A stretch of DNA of 6,344 nt. Source: Planctomycetaceae bacterium (GTDB taxonomy: Bacteria; Planctomycetota; Planctomycetia; Pirellulales; PALSA-1355). The DNA lies in the NCBI GenBank assembly GCA_005773095.1, contig SXHT01000073.1, positions 1 to 6,344 on the forward strand, written 5' to 3'. The position numbers and the translations under genes are program-made. The notes beneath the pieces were generated by a model. It made no database searches, was not told the origin of the DNA, and saw only the letters and a list, made by a program, of their open reading frames with translations. Shown here in pieces: positions 1 through 6,207 of this stretch. How positions within the stretch are numbered: position 1 is the stretch's first letter; each line of letters begins with the position of its first letter.

Positions 1-1498
1 GCTTGCTCAAGTCGGCGTCTTCGCCGATGCCGCTGCCAATGGCGGCGATCATGCTGCGAATTTCCTCGTTCGCCAGCACTTTATCTTCGCGGAATTTGTA
101 AGCGTTGATGATCTTGCCGCGGAGGGGAAGAATTGCCTGATACTCTCGCAAGCGGCCCCCCTCGGCACTGCCGCCGGCGGAATCGCCTTCGACCAGGTAC
201 AGTTCGCATTTGTCGACGTCCTTGCTCGTGCAATCGCGCAGCTTGCCGGGCAGACCGTGGCCGGCCAGAGCGCCTTTGCGCTCCCGCACCAGCTCGCGCG
301 CCTTGCGAGCACTTTCGCGGGCTTCCGCCGCGACCAGGCCCTTGTTGCAGATCACCTTGGCGGTCTTGGGGTTTTCTTCGAGGAATTTGTTCAGGAAATC
401 GCCGACGACCGAAGTGACGATGCCGTCCACATCGCCGTTGCCCAGCTTCGTCTTCGTCTGACCTTCGAATTGCGGATGCGGATGCCGCAGCGCGATGACG
501 GCCGTCAGGCCCTCGCGAAAATCGTCTCCGGTCGGCACCAGATCCTTAAAGAGGTTCTCTTTCCTGCCGTAGGCATTCAGACAGCGCGTGAGCGCCGCGC
601 GAAATCCGGAAACGTGGGTACCACCTTCGATGGTGTTGATGTTATTGACGTAGGAATGGACATTCTCGGTGTACTCCGACGAGTATTGCAGCGCCACTTC
701 CACCGTGACGCCGTCCTGCTCGCCGGTGGCGTAGATGATCTCGGGATGCACCGGTTCGCTGGCGCGATTCAAATACCGGATGAAATCGAGCAGACCGCGC
801 TCGTAGTAAAACGTTTCGCCGTCGCCGCTACGCTCGTCCTTGAAAATAATTTTCACGCCACGATTGAGAAACGCCAGCTCCTGCAAGCGGCGGTGCAGCG
901 TACTGTATACGAATTTGGTGACGGGAAAGATTTGCGGGTCGGCCTTGAACGTCGTCCTGGTGCCGCGTTTGCTCGTGGCGCCCAGCTTGCGCACGTCCCC
1001 CGTGGCCACGCCGCGTTCATACTCCTGCTGAAACACGTGGCCGTCGCGAAAGACCTCGACTTCGGCCCACTCGCTGAGAAAGTTGACGACCGTGACCCCC
1101 ACGCCGTGCAATCCGCCCGACGTTTGATAGGCCCCTTTTTCGAACTTGCCGCCGAATTTCAGCACCGTCATCACGCCTTGCAGCGTCGAGAAGCCGAGAC
1201 CGGGATGCGTTTCCACCGGGATGCCGCGGCCATCGTCTTCCACCGTCACGGACCCGTCGTTGTTGATCGTGACCGTCACGGTCTTGGCGTGACCGGCCAT
1301 GGCCTCGTCGATCGAGTTATCCACCACTTCGTAGACCAGGTGGTGCAGGCCACGCACCGTCGTGTCCCCAATGTACATGGCCGGGCGTTGCCGAACGTGT
1401 TCCAGGTCGGTGAGGTGCTTGAGCTGGTCGGAAGTGTAATCTCCCTCGACCAGCTTGTAGTCCGGCATGTCGGGGGAGGCGGGTTTTTCATCAGCCAT
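1..1498 (-). CDS. gyrB: DNA gyrase subunit B, N-terminal 499 residues (partial, runs off left edge)
   Basis: This is the ATPase subunit of DNA gyrase, the cytoplasmic A2B2 type II topoisomerase that introduces negative supercoils. The start ATG (1496-1498) opens with MADEKPASPD. The GHKL ATPase domain follows: RPAMYIGD (about 38-45), EVVDNSIDEA with the expected catalytic Glu57 and Mg-binding Asn61, EDDGRGIP (87-94) and SGGLHGVGV (127-135). The transducer domain carries the QTK loop in FEGQTKTKLGN (about 344-354). The TOPRIM motif EGDSAGGSA begins at Glu437, followed by QAILPLRGKIINAYK. The frame is open to base 1, where the protein is cut just before the expected TDADVDG motif. It is the last visible gene of the dnaA-dnaN-dciA series, 75 bp after dciA, and is probably cotranscribed. 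A weak Shine-Dalgarno sequence GGAAAGG lies about 11 nt upstream. ParE is the alternative, but the linkage to dnaA/dnaN and the sequence favour GyrB. Confidence 0.97.
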   Translation of the reverse strand, partial: MADEKPASPDMPDYKLVEGDYTSDQLKHLTDLEHVRQRPAMYIGDTTVRGLHHLVYEVVDNSIDEAMAGHAKTVTVTINNDGSVTVEDDGRGIPVETHPGLGFSTLQGVMTVLKFGGKFEKGAYQTSGGLHGVGVTVVNFLSEWAEVEVFRDGHVFQQEYERGVATGDVRKLGATSKRGTRTTFKADPQIFPVTKFVYSTLHRRLQELAFLNRGVKIIFKDERSGDGETFYYERGLLDFIRYLNRASEPVHPEIIYATGEQDGVTVEVALQYSSEYTENVHSYVNNINTIEGGTHVSGFRAALTRCLNAYGRKENLFKDLVPTGDDFREGLTAVIALRHPHPQFEGQTKTKLGNGDVDGIVTSVVGDFLNKFLEENPKTAKVICNKGLVAAEARESARKARELVRERKGALAGHGLPGKLRDCTSKDVDKCELYLVEGDSAGGSAEGGRLREYQAILPLRGKIINAYKFREDKVLANEEIRSMIAAIGSGIGEDADLSK

Positions 1499-1506
1499 AG
1501 GTAGAC

Positions 1507-1522
1507 CAGCCTTTCCAGGCTG
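1507..1522 (-). promoter_or_regulatory. Small hairpin holding the gyrB ribosome binding site
   Basis: Six-base arms (CAGCCT and AGGCTG) flank a four-base loop 8 nt upstream of the gyrB ATG. On the mRNA strand the best Shine-Dalgarno candidate, GGAAAGG, spans the loop and part of one arm. The stem is seen directly. A role in controlling gyrB translation is inference, and a six-pair stem can occur by chance. Confidence 0.3.
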
Positions 1523-1553
1523 ACAATCCGGTTTCCATTCTTGATTACACAGC

Positions 1554-1573
1554 GTCAGGCGGGAGCGCCTGAC
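1554..1573. repeat. Perfect 8-bp palindrome with 4-nt loop between dciA and gyrB
   Basis: The arms GTCAGGCG and CGCCTGAC are perfect complements around the loop GGAG. The element abuts the TAA of dciA on the minus strand. No T-run follows in the direction of transcription, so it does not look like a Rho-independent terminator. It could be a REP-like intergenic palindrome or an RNA stem that protects the upstream message. I recall similar GTCAGGC...GCCTGAC palindromes in planctomycete genomes but cannot verify that here. Confidence 0.6.
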
Positions 1574-1873
1574 TTACGTGATTGGCCCAACGCGAAACTT
1601 CACGTCACGGATATTTTCGTCGGGCAAAAGTTCGCTGAGCTTCTTTACAATCGAAGTTTTTTGAAACGAGATTTCTTGCAACATCGTGGAGTTGGCGACC
1701 AGAACTTCCAGGACCCCACGCTTGATGGCGCCGGGCCGCGAGAACGGCACTAACTGCGGGCCGGCCGCTGCTGCCCAGGCGTCGGCACACGTCGTGGCCG
1801 CTTGCACCCGCGCGTAACCGCGGCGGGCGATCAGTTCAGCGACAATATTTCCGATGCGCTTGGGTTGAGCCAT
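1574..1873 (-). CDS. dciA: DciA-family (DUF721) replicative-helicase partner protein
   Basis: This 99-residue cytoplasmic protein belongs to DUF721/DciA, the ancestral DnaB-helicase-associated initiation factor in bacteria that lack DnaC or DnaI loaders. Family features are visible: an N-terminal helix (RIGNIVAELIARRG, 6-19), the conserved Trp33 in ADAWAAAAG, the turn KRGVLEVLVANST (51-63) and the C-terminal strand DVKFRVGP (90-97). Together these match the KH-like core of the family. Where many members have STAW, this one has STML (62-65), so the second tryptophan is missing. The start ATG (1871-1873) has GGAGAGGG 8 nt upstream. The gene sits 74 bp after dnaN and 75 bp before gyrB, the usual DUF721 location, except that recF is missing in front of it. 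The family is confident; helicase loading here is inferred from the family. Confidence 0.85.
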   Translation of the reverse strand: MAQPKRIGNIVAELIARRGYARVQAATTCADAWAAAAGPQLVPFSRPGAIKRGVLEVLVANSTMLQEISFQKTSIVKKLSELLPDENIRDVKFRVGPIT

Positions 1874-1881
1874 GCCTGGTT

Positions 1882-1902
1882 CCCTCTCCCAGCAGGAGAG
1901 GG
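1882..1902 (-). promoter_or_regulatory. Hairpin enclosing the dciA Shine-Dalgarno sequence
   Basis: Perfect 8-bp arms (CCCTCTCC at 1882-1889 and GGAGAGGG at 1895-1902) enclose a five-base loop. In the minus-strand mRNA the promoter-proximal arm reads CCCTCTCC and the distal arm reads GGAGAGGG, which is also the Shine-Dalgarno sequence of dciA, 8 nt from its ATG. Folding would hide the ribosome site. A 10-bp perfect palindrome, GGGTGCACCC, lies next to it at 1907-1916. No T-run follows, so this is not a typical terminator. The pairing is seen; regulation is inferred. It may instead be a copy of a dispersed GC-rich intergenic repeat. Confidence 0.5.
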
Positions 1903-1947
1903 GGTTGGGTGCACCCCGGTCCTCTTTCCGAGGGAGTTCGATGGTTG

Positions 1948-3063
1948 TTAGTGGTCTCTTGCCAGCGGCATAATCACGTAGCCGTAGCCATCATCGGTGC
2001 TGCACACGGCGGCACTTTCGGCGTCCTTGATTTCCAGCGTGAAGGTTTTGTCGGGATCGAGCACGCGGAGGAACTCACTCAGAAATTTTGGATCGAGCGT
2101 GATCCCCAGCGCCGGTCCGTCGTAGGCGATCGGCAACTCAACGTGCGACTGGCCGACATCCGCCGCACGACCGCTGAGCGTGAGCGTACCCCCCTCGAAG
2201 TTGAAATCCACACCTTTGCTCTCTTCGCTGGTCACGATCGCAGCTTGCCGCACGGCTGAAAATAGCGAGGCCACCGGCAGCTCAATCTTTGACGAACCAC
2301 TGCGGCTGGGAAACACATCACGCCACTTGGGATAGCGACCTTCGACCAGACGACTGTAAATTGTCATGCGCGGACTTTTCACCAACACTTCATTGGTGTG
2401 CGCGGCAATCTGTACCTCGGCGTCATGATCGGTGAGAGCCCGTTCGATGAGCTGCATGGCCTTGGCGGGCACGATTGTCATTGCACTTTCGGTTTGATGG
2501 CCGCCGACGCTTGTGGCAGGGACTTCCATCTTGGCCAGTCGGCGACCATCGGTACCGACACCGATGATCTTGTCCCCCATGAACTCCAGCAGCACGCCCC
2601 CCAGCGCGTAACGACTGCTTTCGTTGTCGGTGGCAAAAATCGTACGACGGATCAACTCTCGCAGCAGGCGCGACGGCAGTTCATGGAACTTCTGCTCAGC
2701 GAACTCGGCCACACTGGGAAACTCGGCGGGGTTCTCCGAGGGGAGCTTGAATTCACTTCGTTCACCGCGAATGGTGGTGCCGTTGCCATCGGTTTCCAGC
2801 TTCAACATTTCGTCCGTAGATTCCCGCAAGATCGGCCCAAACCGGGCCAGCGGTAGAATCACGCTGCCAGGCGATGCGACTTCAAAACCGGTCACATGGA
2901 TGCGAATACCCACTTCCAGATCCGTCGCCAGCAAGACGGCGTCGCCGCTGGTCACGTCCAGCTTCACATTCTGCAAAATGGGCTTGGGGCTGCGGACCGG
3001 CGCAACGGATGCCGCGGTTTGGAACGCCGAAAGGAGCGGTTCTCGTCGACAGGTGGCTTTCAT
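1948..3063 (-). CDS. dnaN: DNA polymerase III subunit beta (sliding clamp)
   Basis: DnaN forms the ring-shaped homodimer that tethers DNA polymerase III and other clamp-binding proteins to DNA. The product is 371 residues, close to the usual 366 or so, and would fold as three clamp domains of about 120 residues each. Recognisable family motifs are RYALGGVLLE (151-160), TDGRRLA (171-177), LVEGRYPKWRDVFP (239-252) and the C-terminal YVIMPL (362-367). Start choice: the ATG at 3063 (MKATCRREPL) has GAGGA four bases upstream. An in-frame GTG at 3159 would add 32 non-conserved residues and is rejected. The gene follows dnaA after a 318-bp gap and leads into dciA 74 bp on. The gap is long enough for a separate dnaN promoter, but none is convincing. 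Confidence 0.97.
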   Translation of the reverse strand: MKATCRREPLLSAFQTAASVAPVRSPKPILQNVKLDVTSGDAVLLATDLEVGIRIHVTGFEVASPGSVILPLARFGPILRESTDEMLKLETDGNGTTIRGERSEFKLPSENPAEFPSVAEFAEQKFHELPSRLLRELIRRTIFATDNESSRYALGGVLLEFMGDKIIGVGTDGRRLAKMEVPATSVGGHQTESAMTIVPAKAMQLIERALTDHDAEVQIAAHTNEVLVKSPRMTIYSRLVEGRYPKWRDVFPSRSGSSKIELPVASLFSAVRQAAIVTSEESKGVDFNFEGGTLTLSGRAADVGQSHVELPIAYDGPALGITLDPKFLSEFLRVLDPDKTFTLEIKDAESAAVCSTDDGYGYVIMPLARDH

Positions 3064-3067
3064 CGTG

Positions 3068-3072
3068 TCCTC
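3068..3072 (-). promoter_or_regulatory. dnaN ribosome binding site
   Basis: GAGGA on the minus strand, four bases before the ATG at 3063. It decides between this start and the in-frame GTG at 3159. Confidence 0.7.
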
Positions 3073-3241
3073 GTCTGCTGTTTTCTTTTCTAAAATAGGA
3101 TTAGTAGGAGTCTGGGTGATGGTCCTGTTGATGGAATGACTCGCTGCATTGTAAGTCACCGTGGATTCAACCGTTACGAGTTCTCAAAGACGTTGGTTGG
3201 TTGTGCAAAAAGTCGGATGAAGTTGTTCATGCGATGTTGGC

Positions 3242-3292
3242 CGGATGTCGCTTGCAAGCAAGGAATTGCGGCAATCGCGATCGGATGTCGCT
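3242..3292. repeat. 11-bp direct repeat, copies 40 bp apart
   Basis: CGGATGTCGCT occurs at 3242-3252 and again at 3282-3292 (AGCGACATCCG in the direction of dnaN transcription). The start-to-start distance is exactly 40 bp, close to four helical turns, and the interval contains the palindromes GCTTGCAAGC and ATCGCGAT. This arrangement suits cooperative protein binding upstream of dnaN. No binding protein is identified. Confidence 0.45.
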
Positions 3293-3381
3293 CCATGCCC
3301 AGAAGCGCCGGTGGCATAGACAACAAAGTAACAACTTGTGCCCAATTTCCAATCTCCCATGATGAAACTGAATCTCGATGT

Positions 3382-4467
3382 TCATTGATTCATGGCAATC
3401 AGCCGCCTGAGTTCTGAGATCGCTTGTCGGGTGGGCGGATCGGTCTTGGTCAGTTTTTCGATCTTACGCAGACTGTGCATCACGGTGGTGTGATCTCGGC
3501 CGCCGAAATATTTGCCGATTTGCGACAGGCTCTGATCTGTGAGGTTGCGGGCCAAATAAATTGCCATGCTGCGGGCCGAGACCATTGCCTTGTGTCGCGA
3601 AGCGCTCTTGAGATCGGCCAACGTGAGGCTGAAATACCTGGCGGTTACAATCGCGACATCGCGTATGGTCAGCGGCTTTTCGCGGATGTGGTCGGCCACG
3701 TAACGACGGATTCGCTCGGCATCAATCGGACGGTCGTCGGCGCGGGCAGCCGACTCCAGTTCCATGAGCGCACCCAGGAGGATGGGCGCCGGCACGTTCA
3801 GGCTGTCAGCCAGGGCCTGAGCGGCACGTTTGGAAAGCAGTGTGCCGCGTGCTGCGGCGAAGCGATCGACGATCTCCCGCCGTGCTGCCGAGCCGGGAAT
3901 GTTCACCTGCACTGCCAGCCCGCTCGACAACCGCGACTGGAGCGCGCCTGAGAGTCCCGCCGCAACTTGCGGCAGCGATTGCATCGTCACCACCACGAGC
4001 GCCTGGCAGTCGAGCAGCTCATCGAGCAGTTGCCGCAGTTCCTGCTGCGCGCCGCGTTTGCCTGCCAATCCGGCGAGATCGTCGATGACCAGCATTTGCA
4101 CTGTTCGCAATTTTGCGCGCCAGGCGGGTATGTGATCGTTGTCGACTGCGTCGGCATATTGTTGGGCGTACTCGGCGCCGGTGAGCGTCTGCACATGCGT
4201 GGCCGGATGGCGCCGTTTCCACCATTCGGCCAGTCCGCGTGCGAGATGGGTCTTGCCGCACTGGGTGGGACCGTAGAGCACCAGCGGCGTGACGCTTGGT
4301 GTGGCGTGTTCGAACACCGACTCGACGGCGATGGCCGCGAGACGATTCTCCGGCCCCGCGATGAACTCGTTAAGCACAGGCGAACGTGTCGTCGGCACGC
4401 GCGGGCTCGCTCCCGCCGTAGCGACGGCGCCCGAACCTAACGGGATCGAAAACACGGTTTGCGTCAC
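3382..4467 (-). CDS. dnaA: Chromosomal replication initiator protein DnaA, short form without domain I
   Basis: DnaA is the AAA+ ATPase that binds DnaA boxes and melts the replication origin. The product is 361 residues from GTG 4467 (E. coli DnaA has 467). After a low-complexity stretch (1-32) comes EFIAGPENRLAA (34-45), Walker A GPTQCGKT (66-73), Walker B VIDD (127-130), box VII QSRLSSGL (177-184) and domain IV with GGRDHTTVMHS (322-332). By hand alignment the DNA-contacting residues Arg399 and Asp433-Thr436 of E. coli are kept (Arg291, Asp325-Thr328). Sensor 1 Asp269 is Gln163, Arg281 is Ala175 and sensor 2 Arg334 is Pro228; the arginine finger Arg285 is kept (Arg179). Domain I is absent and is not found in any upstream frame. 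Start choice: an in-frame TTG at 4581 would add 38 residues but has no ribosome site, mixed third positions and an inverted repeat in its path; GTG 4455 is a further option. Confidence 0.93.
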   Translation of the reverse strand: MTQTVFSIPLGSGAVATAGASPRVPTTRSPVLNEFIAGPENRLAAIAVESVFEHATPSVTPLVLYGPTQCGKTHLARGLAEWWKRRHPATHVQTLTGAEYAQQYADAVDNDHIPAWRAKLRTVQMLVIDDLAGLAGKRGAQQELRQLLDELLDCQALVVVTMQSLPQVAAGLSGALQSRLSSGLAVQVNIPGSAARREIVDRFAAARGTLLSKRAAQALADSLNVPAPILLGALMELESAARADDRPIDAERIRRYVADHIREKPLTIRDVAIVTARYFSLTLADLKSASRHKAMVSARSMAIYLARNLTDQSLSQIGKYFGGRDHTTVMHSLRKIEKLTKTDPPTRQAISELRRLIAMNQ

Positions 4468-4502
4468 GTCGGTTCCGTCCCCGCCACCGCTGGGAACTGG
4501 CT

Positions 4503-4529
4503 CATTTTGCGAGTCGGCGGAGCAAAATG
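4503..4529. repeat. Inverted repeat in the dnaA leader
   Basis: Perfect 8-bp arms CATTTTGC (4503-4510) and GCAAAATG (4522-4529) are separated by 11 bp, about 36 bp upstream of the preferred dnaA start. The arms are A/T-rich against a GC-rich background. No T-run follows on the minus strand, so it is not a terminator. An operator for a dimeric regulator or a dispersed repeat are both possible. Confidence 0.4.
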
Positions 4530-4872
4530 TGCTTATTCCCTTCCCCGGCGGTGTTACTTGAGGTCCCCAGCCAAGCGGCAATCATGCGCGTAAAGTGAAA
4601 CCGCCAATATAGCGTCGAACGGTCTCGGCGGGGAGTGCCGGGGACGGAAAATAAAGTCTTCTGGTGCAAGTGGTTAGGAGTCGGTTTTTGGGCCTGTTGA
4701 AGGATCTTGCCCGACGACCGGTTGAACCGCCGATCGCTCGCGGCGGGAACCCTTGGGGTGGATTGTGTGGTACGGCGGAGTGGCAGGGGCGAAGGGTCCG
4801 TTGGGAACGCGACACGCACCCTTTCCCGCGACGAGTGTGATGGCACGTTCTGGCATCTCAAAGTGCGTTTCC

Positions 4873-4881
4873 TGGTACAAT
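4873..4881 (+). promoter_or_regulatory. Possible extended -10 promoter for the PhyH-like gene
   Basis: TGGTACAAT fits an extended -10 (TGn followed by TACAAT, five of six matches to TATAAT). No good -35 lies 16-18 bp upstream. It would give a 5' leader of roughly 140 nt before the ATG at 5027. Sigma-70-type motifs are only a loose guide in this group. Confidence 0.25.
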
Positions 4882-5026
4882 AGCCGAGGACGCTTCGCAG
4901 GCACTGGCATGGAACTTGTATTTTCGCACGGACTGTGTTTGTCGGATTGGGAGTGCACAACTTTGAGGACGCCCGTATTATTCCAGCTTATTGAACGGGC
5001 AAACTGGAAGTTTTGGATCGAAATCG

Positions 5027-5911
5027 ATGCGTGTGATTTTTGAGCCACCGATCGCCGAACACGATCCGACGCTCTACGAGGCCAAGACGGTCACGCCCGT
5101 TATCGAAGGATTCGCCGCCGTCGGAGATGAGGAACTACAGCTCTACGACCGCACCGGCTTTCTGGCGATCCGCAATGGTTTTGGTTCCCAGGCAACCGAC
5201 GCTGCGCTATGCGCGCTGAGGACGATTCTTTGCAGCGACGATCCGCGATGCGAGTCAATCTACTTCGAATCGGCGATTCGCGACCATCTGACTCTTGCCA
5301 GCGGTTCTGAGCGAGAATGGGCCGACGCACTGCCGAAAGTGCCGTCGGCCCTCCGTGCGTCGTTGGTTCGCAAGTTGATGGGGTTTATCACATCGTATCC
5401 GGCGCTTGGGGCGTTGGCGGAAGAACCCGAGTTGTTGCGGGTGATCTCGCAGATCATCGGGGAGCCGATTCGCTGTTTTCAAGACATGGCACTCATCAAA
5501 CCGCCGTATGGTCAGGAGAAGCCCTGGCACCAGGATCACGCGTATTTCAACTTTCCGCTGGAGGCACGGGTAGTCGGCGTCTGGATCGCGCTCACCGATG
5601 TATCGCCGCAGATGGGCTGCATGCACGTGGTCTCGGGAGCGCATCGCGCCGGTCCGCGACCACACTTCAAGCGCCGCGACTGGCAGATTTGCGACAGCGA
5701 AATGCGAACCTATCCGCGGTTGGCGATCGCCATGCAGGCCGGCGACGTGCTCTTGTTCGACGGCAAGCTGCCGCATGGCACGCCCACGAACCGCACCGAT
5801 CGGCAGAGGTTCGCGGTGCAGTTCCATTTCGCTGGATGCTCCGCGATTCCGACCACCGACGAAGACCGTATGGCCATTTTCGGCAGTGAAGGAAAAGACG
5901 TGCGGTGTTAG
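5027..5911 (+). CDS. Phytanoyl-CoA dioxygenase (PhyH) family Fe(II)/2-oxoglutarate oxygenase
   Basis: The predicted 294-residue soluble enzyme belongs to the PhyH branch of non-haem iron, 2-oxoglutarate-dependent oxygenases, which hydroxylate small molecules with O2. An opening strand motif (LYDRTGFLAIRNG, 39-51) fits the family. The facial triad is visible as His168 and Asp170 in PWHQDHAYF (167-174) and His250 in LPHGTPTNRTDRQRF. Arg261 in that stretch is the expected 2-oxoglutarate anchor. VWIALTDVSPQMGCMHVVSGAH (in two parts, about 185-206) and QAGDVLLFDG (237-246) complete the jelly-roll core. The substrate is unknown; planctomycetes carry many such paralogues. The ATG at 5027 is preferred to the in-frame TTG at 4991, which has no ribosome site; the ATG itself has only a weak GGATC 7 nt upstream. 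It is divergent from dnaA, with no evident functional link to replication. Confidence 0.87.
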   Translation: MRVIFEPPIAEHDPTLYEAKTVTPVIEGFAAVGDEELQLYDRTGFLAIRNGFGSQATDAALCALRTILCSDDPRCESIYFESAIRDHLTLASGSEREWADALPKVPSALRASLVRKLMGFITSYPALGALAEEPELLRVISQIIGEPIRCFQDMALIKPPYGQEKPWHQDHAYFNFPLEARVVGVWIALTDVSPQMGCMHVVSGAHRAGPRPHFKRRDWQICDSEMRTYPRLAIAMQAGDVLLFDGKLPHGTPTNRTDRQRFAVQFHFAGCSAIPTTDEDRMAIFGSEGKDVRC

Positions 5912-6207
5912 CCAAACAATTCCACAGCACAACCAATGTCTTTCGGTCTCATTATCGTCTTGGGTTGCTCGATTGGCGTTGCAGCGACGCGGGGGGCTGG
6001 TTCTATGCGATTTATTGCACTCGCGCTGCTTGTCCTTGCAACTGAGGGTGCAAAACTCCTGGCAGGCGAAGCGACTCGCCCCGTCGATTTCGCATCGGCC
6101 TGTTTCTGCTGGTTGGTGGCGAACCTGGTCTGCCGTTCCAGCTTGAGTTCGAGCTTGGCTTGCGCCGGTTGTTTTTTCAGCGATTCGACTTCCGCGACCA
6201 GTCGGGA
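5908..6207 (-). CDS. Possible C-terminal part of a coiled-coil hypothetical protein, broken by a transposase fragment
   Basis: A minus-strand frame ending at TAA 5908-5910 reads a charged, Glu/Lys/Gln/Leu-rich segment (RLVAEVESLKKQPAQAKLEL and on through LERQT) that looks like a coiled coil, then a Ser/Ala/Pro-rich tail ending GCAVELFG. Plus-strand frames over the same bases are rich in Ser, Cys and Arg, as shadow frames usually are, which favours the minus strand. The frame stays open to the window edge, but from about 6207 on it is the exact antisense of the transposase, so the native gene presumably ends there. Its stop overlaps the stop of the oxygenase gene in TTAG. I do not recognise a family, no start is available, and the third-position GC bias is weak, so the call is tentative. 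Confidence 0.3.
   Translation of the reverse strand, partial: SRLVAEVESLKKQPAQAKLELKLERQTRFATNQQKQADAKSTGRVASPARSFAPSVARTSSASAINRIEPAPRVAATPIEQPKTIMRPKDIGCAVELFG

Larger units (their letters stand above)
3064..3381. other. dnaA-dnaN intergenic region (318 bp)
   Basis: By hand count this gap is about 47% GC, below the neighbouring genes. It holds the dnaN ribosome site, an 11-bp direct repeat, a 10-bp palindrome GCTTGCAAGC (3250-3259), ATCGCGAT (3274-3281) and a minus-strand sequence TTTTGCACA (3202-3210) that matches the relaxed DnaA box TTATNCACA at 8 of 9 positions. I found no clear promoter hexamers and no plausible coding frame. The position between dnaA and dnaN is where the origin lies in several phyla, but one near-match box does not establish an origin. 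Confidence 0.5.
4468..5026. other. Divergent intergenic region between dnaA and the PhyH-like gene (559 bp)
   Basis: No open frame here resembles a known protein, and none has a coding-like composition. It should carry the promoters of both flanking genes. Visible elements are the inverted repeat at 4503-4529, a minus-strand TATATT (4606-4611) that could be a dnaA -10 but lacks a -35 partner, a GC hairpin with arms CCGCCG (4727-4732) and CGGCGG (4741-4746), and a plus-strand extended -10. The best DnaA-box matches (4978-4986 and the minus strand near 4953-4961) are only 7 of 9, so I see no origin here. Confidence 0.5.

Noticed and set aside
1317..1325. TTATCCACC, 8 of 9 to a DnaA box
   Set aside because: It lies inside gyrB in the codons for the invariant VVDNSID motif, so the match is explained by protein conservation.
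257..1504. A plus-strand open frame of 415 codons lying over gyrB
   Set aside because: It is codon-for-codon antisense to gyrB, which is unmistakable by its ATPase and TOPRIM motifs. Long stop-free antisense frames are common over GC-rich genes, and the product resembles nothing known to me.
3136..3417. A 93-codon plus-strand frame across the dnaA-dnaN gap
   Set aside because: No ribosome site, no recognisable family, and it runs into the end of dnaA on the opposite strand.
4468..5048. Open frames of 80-150 codons on both strands in the divergent region, including a 152-codon minus-strand frame reaching into dnaA
   Set aside because: They are rich in Arg, Ser, Pro and Cys, lack ribosome sites, overlap each other and show no family motif. 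None looks like a DnaA domain I.
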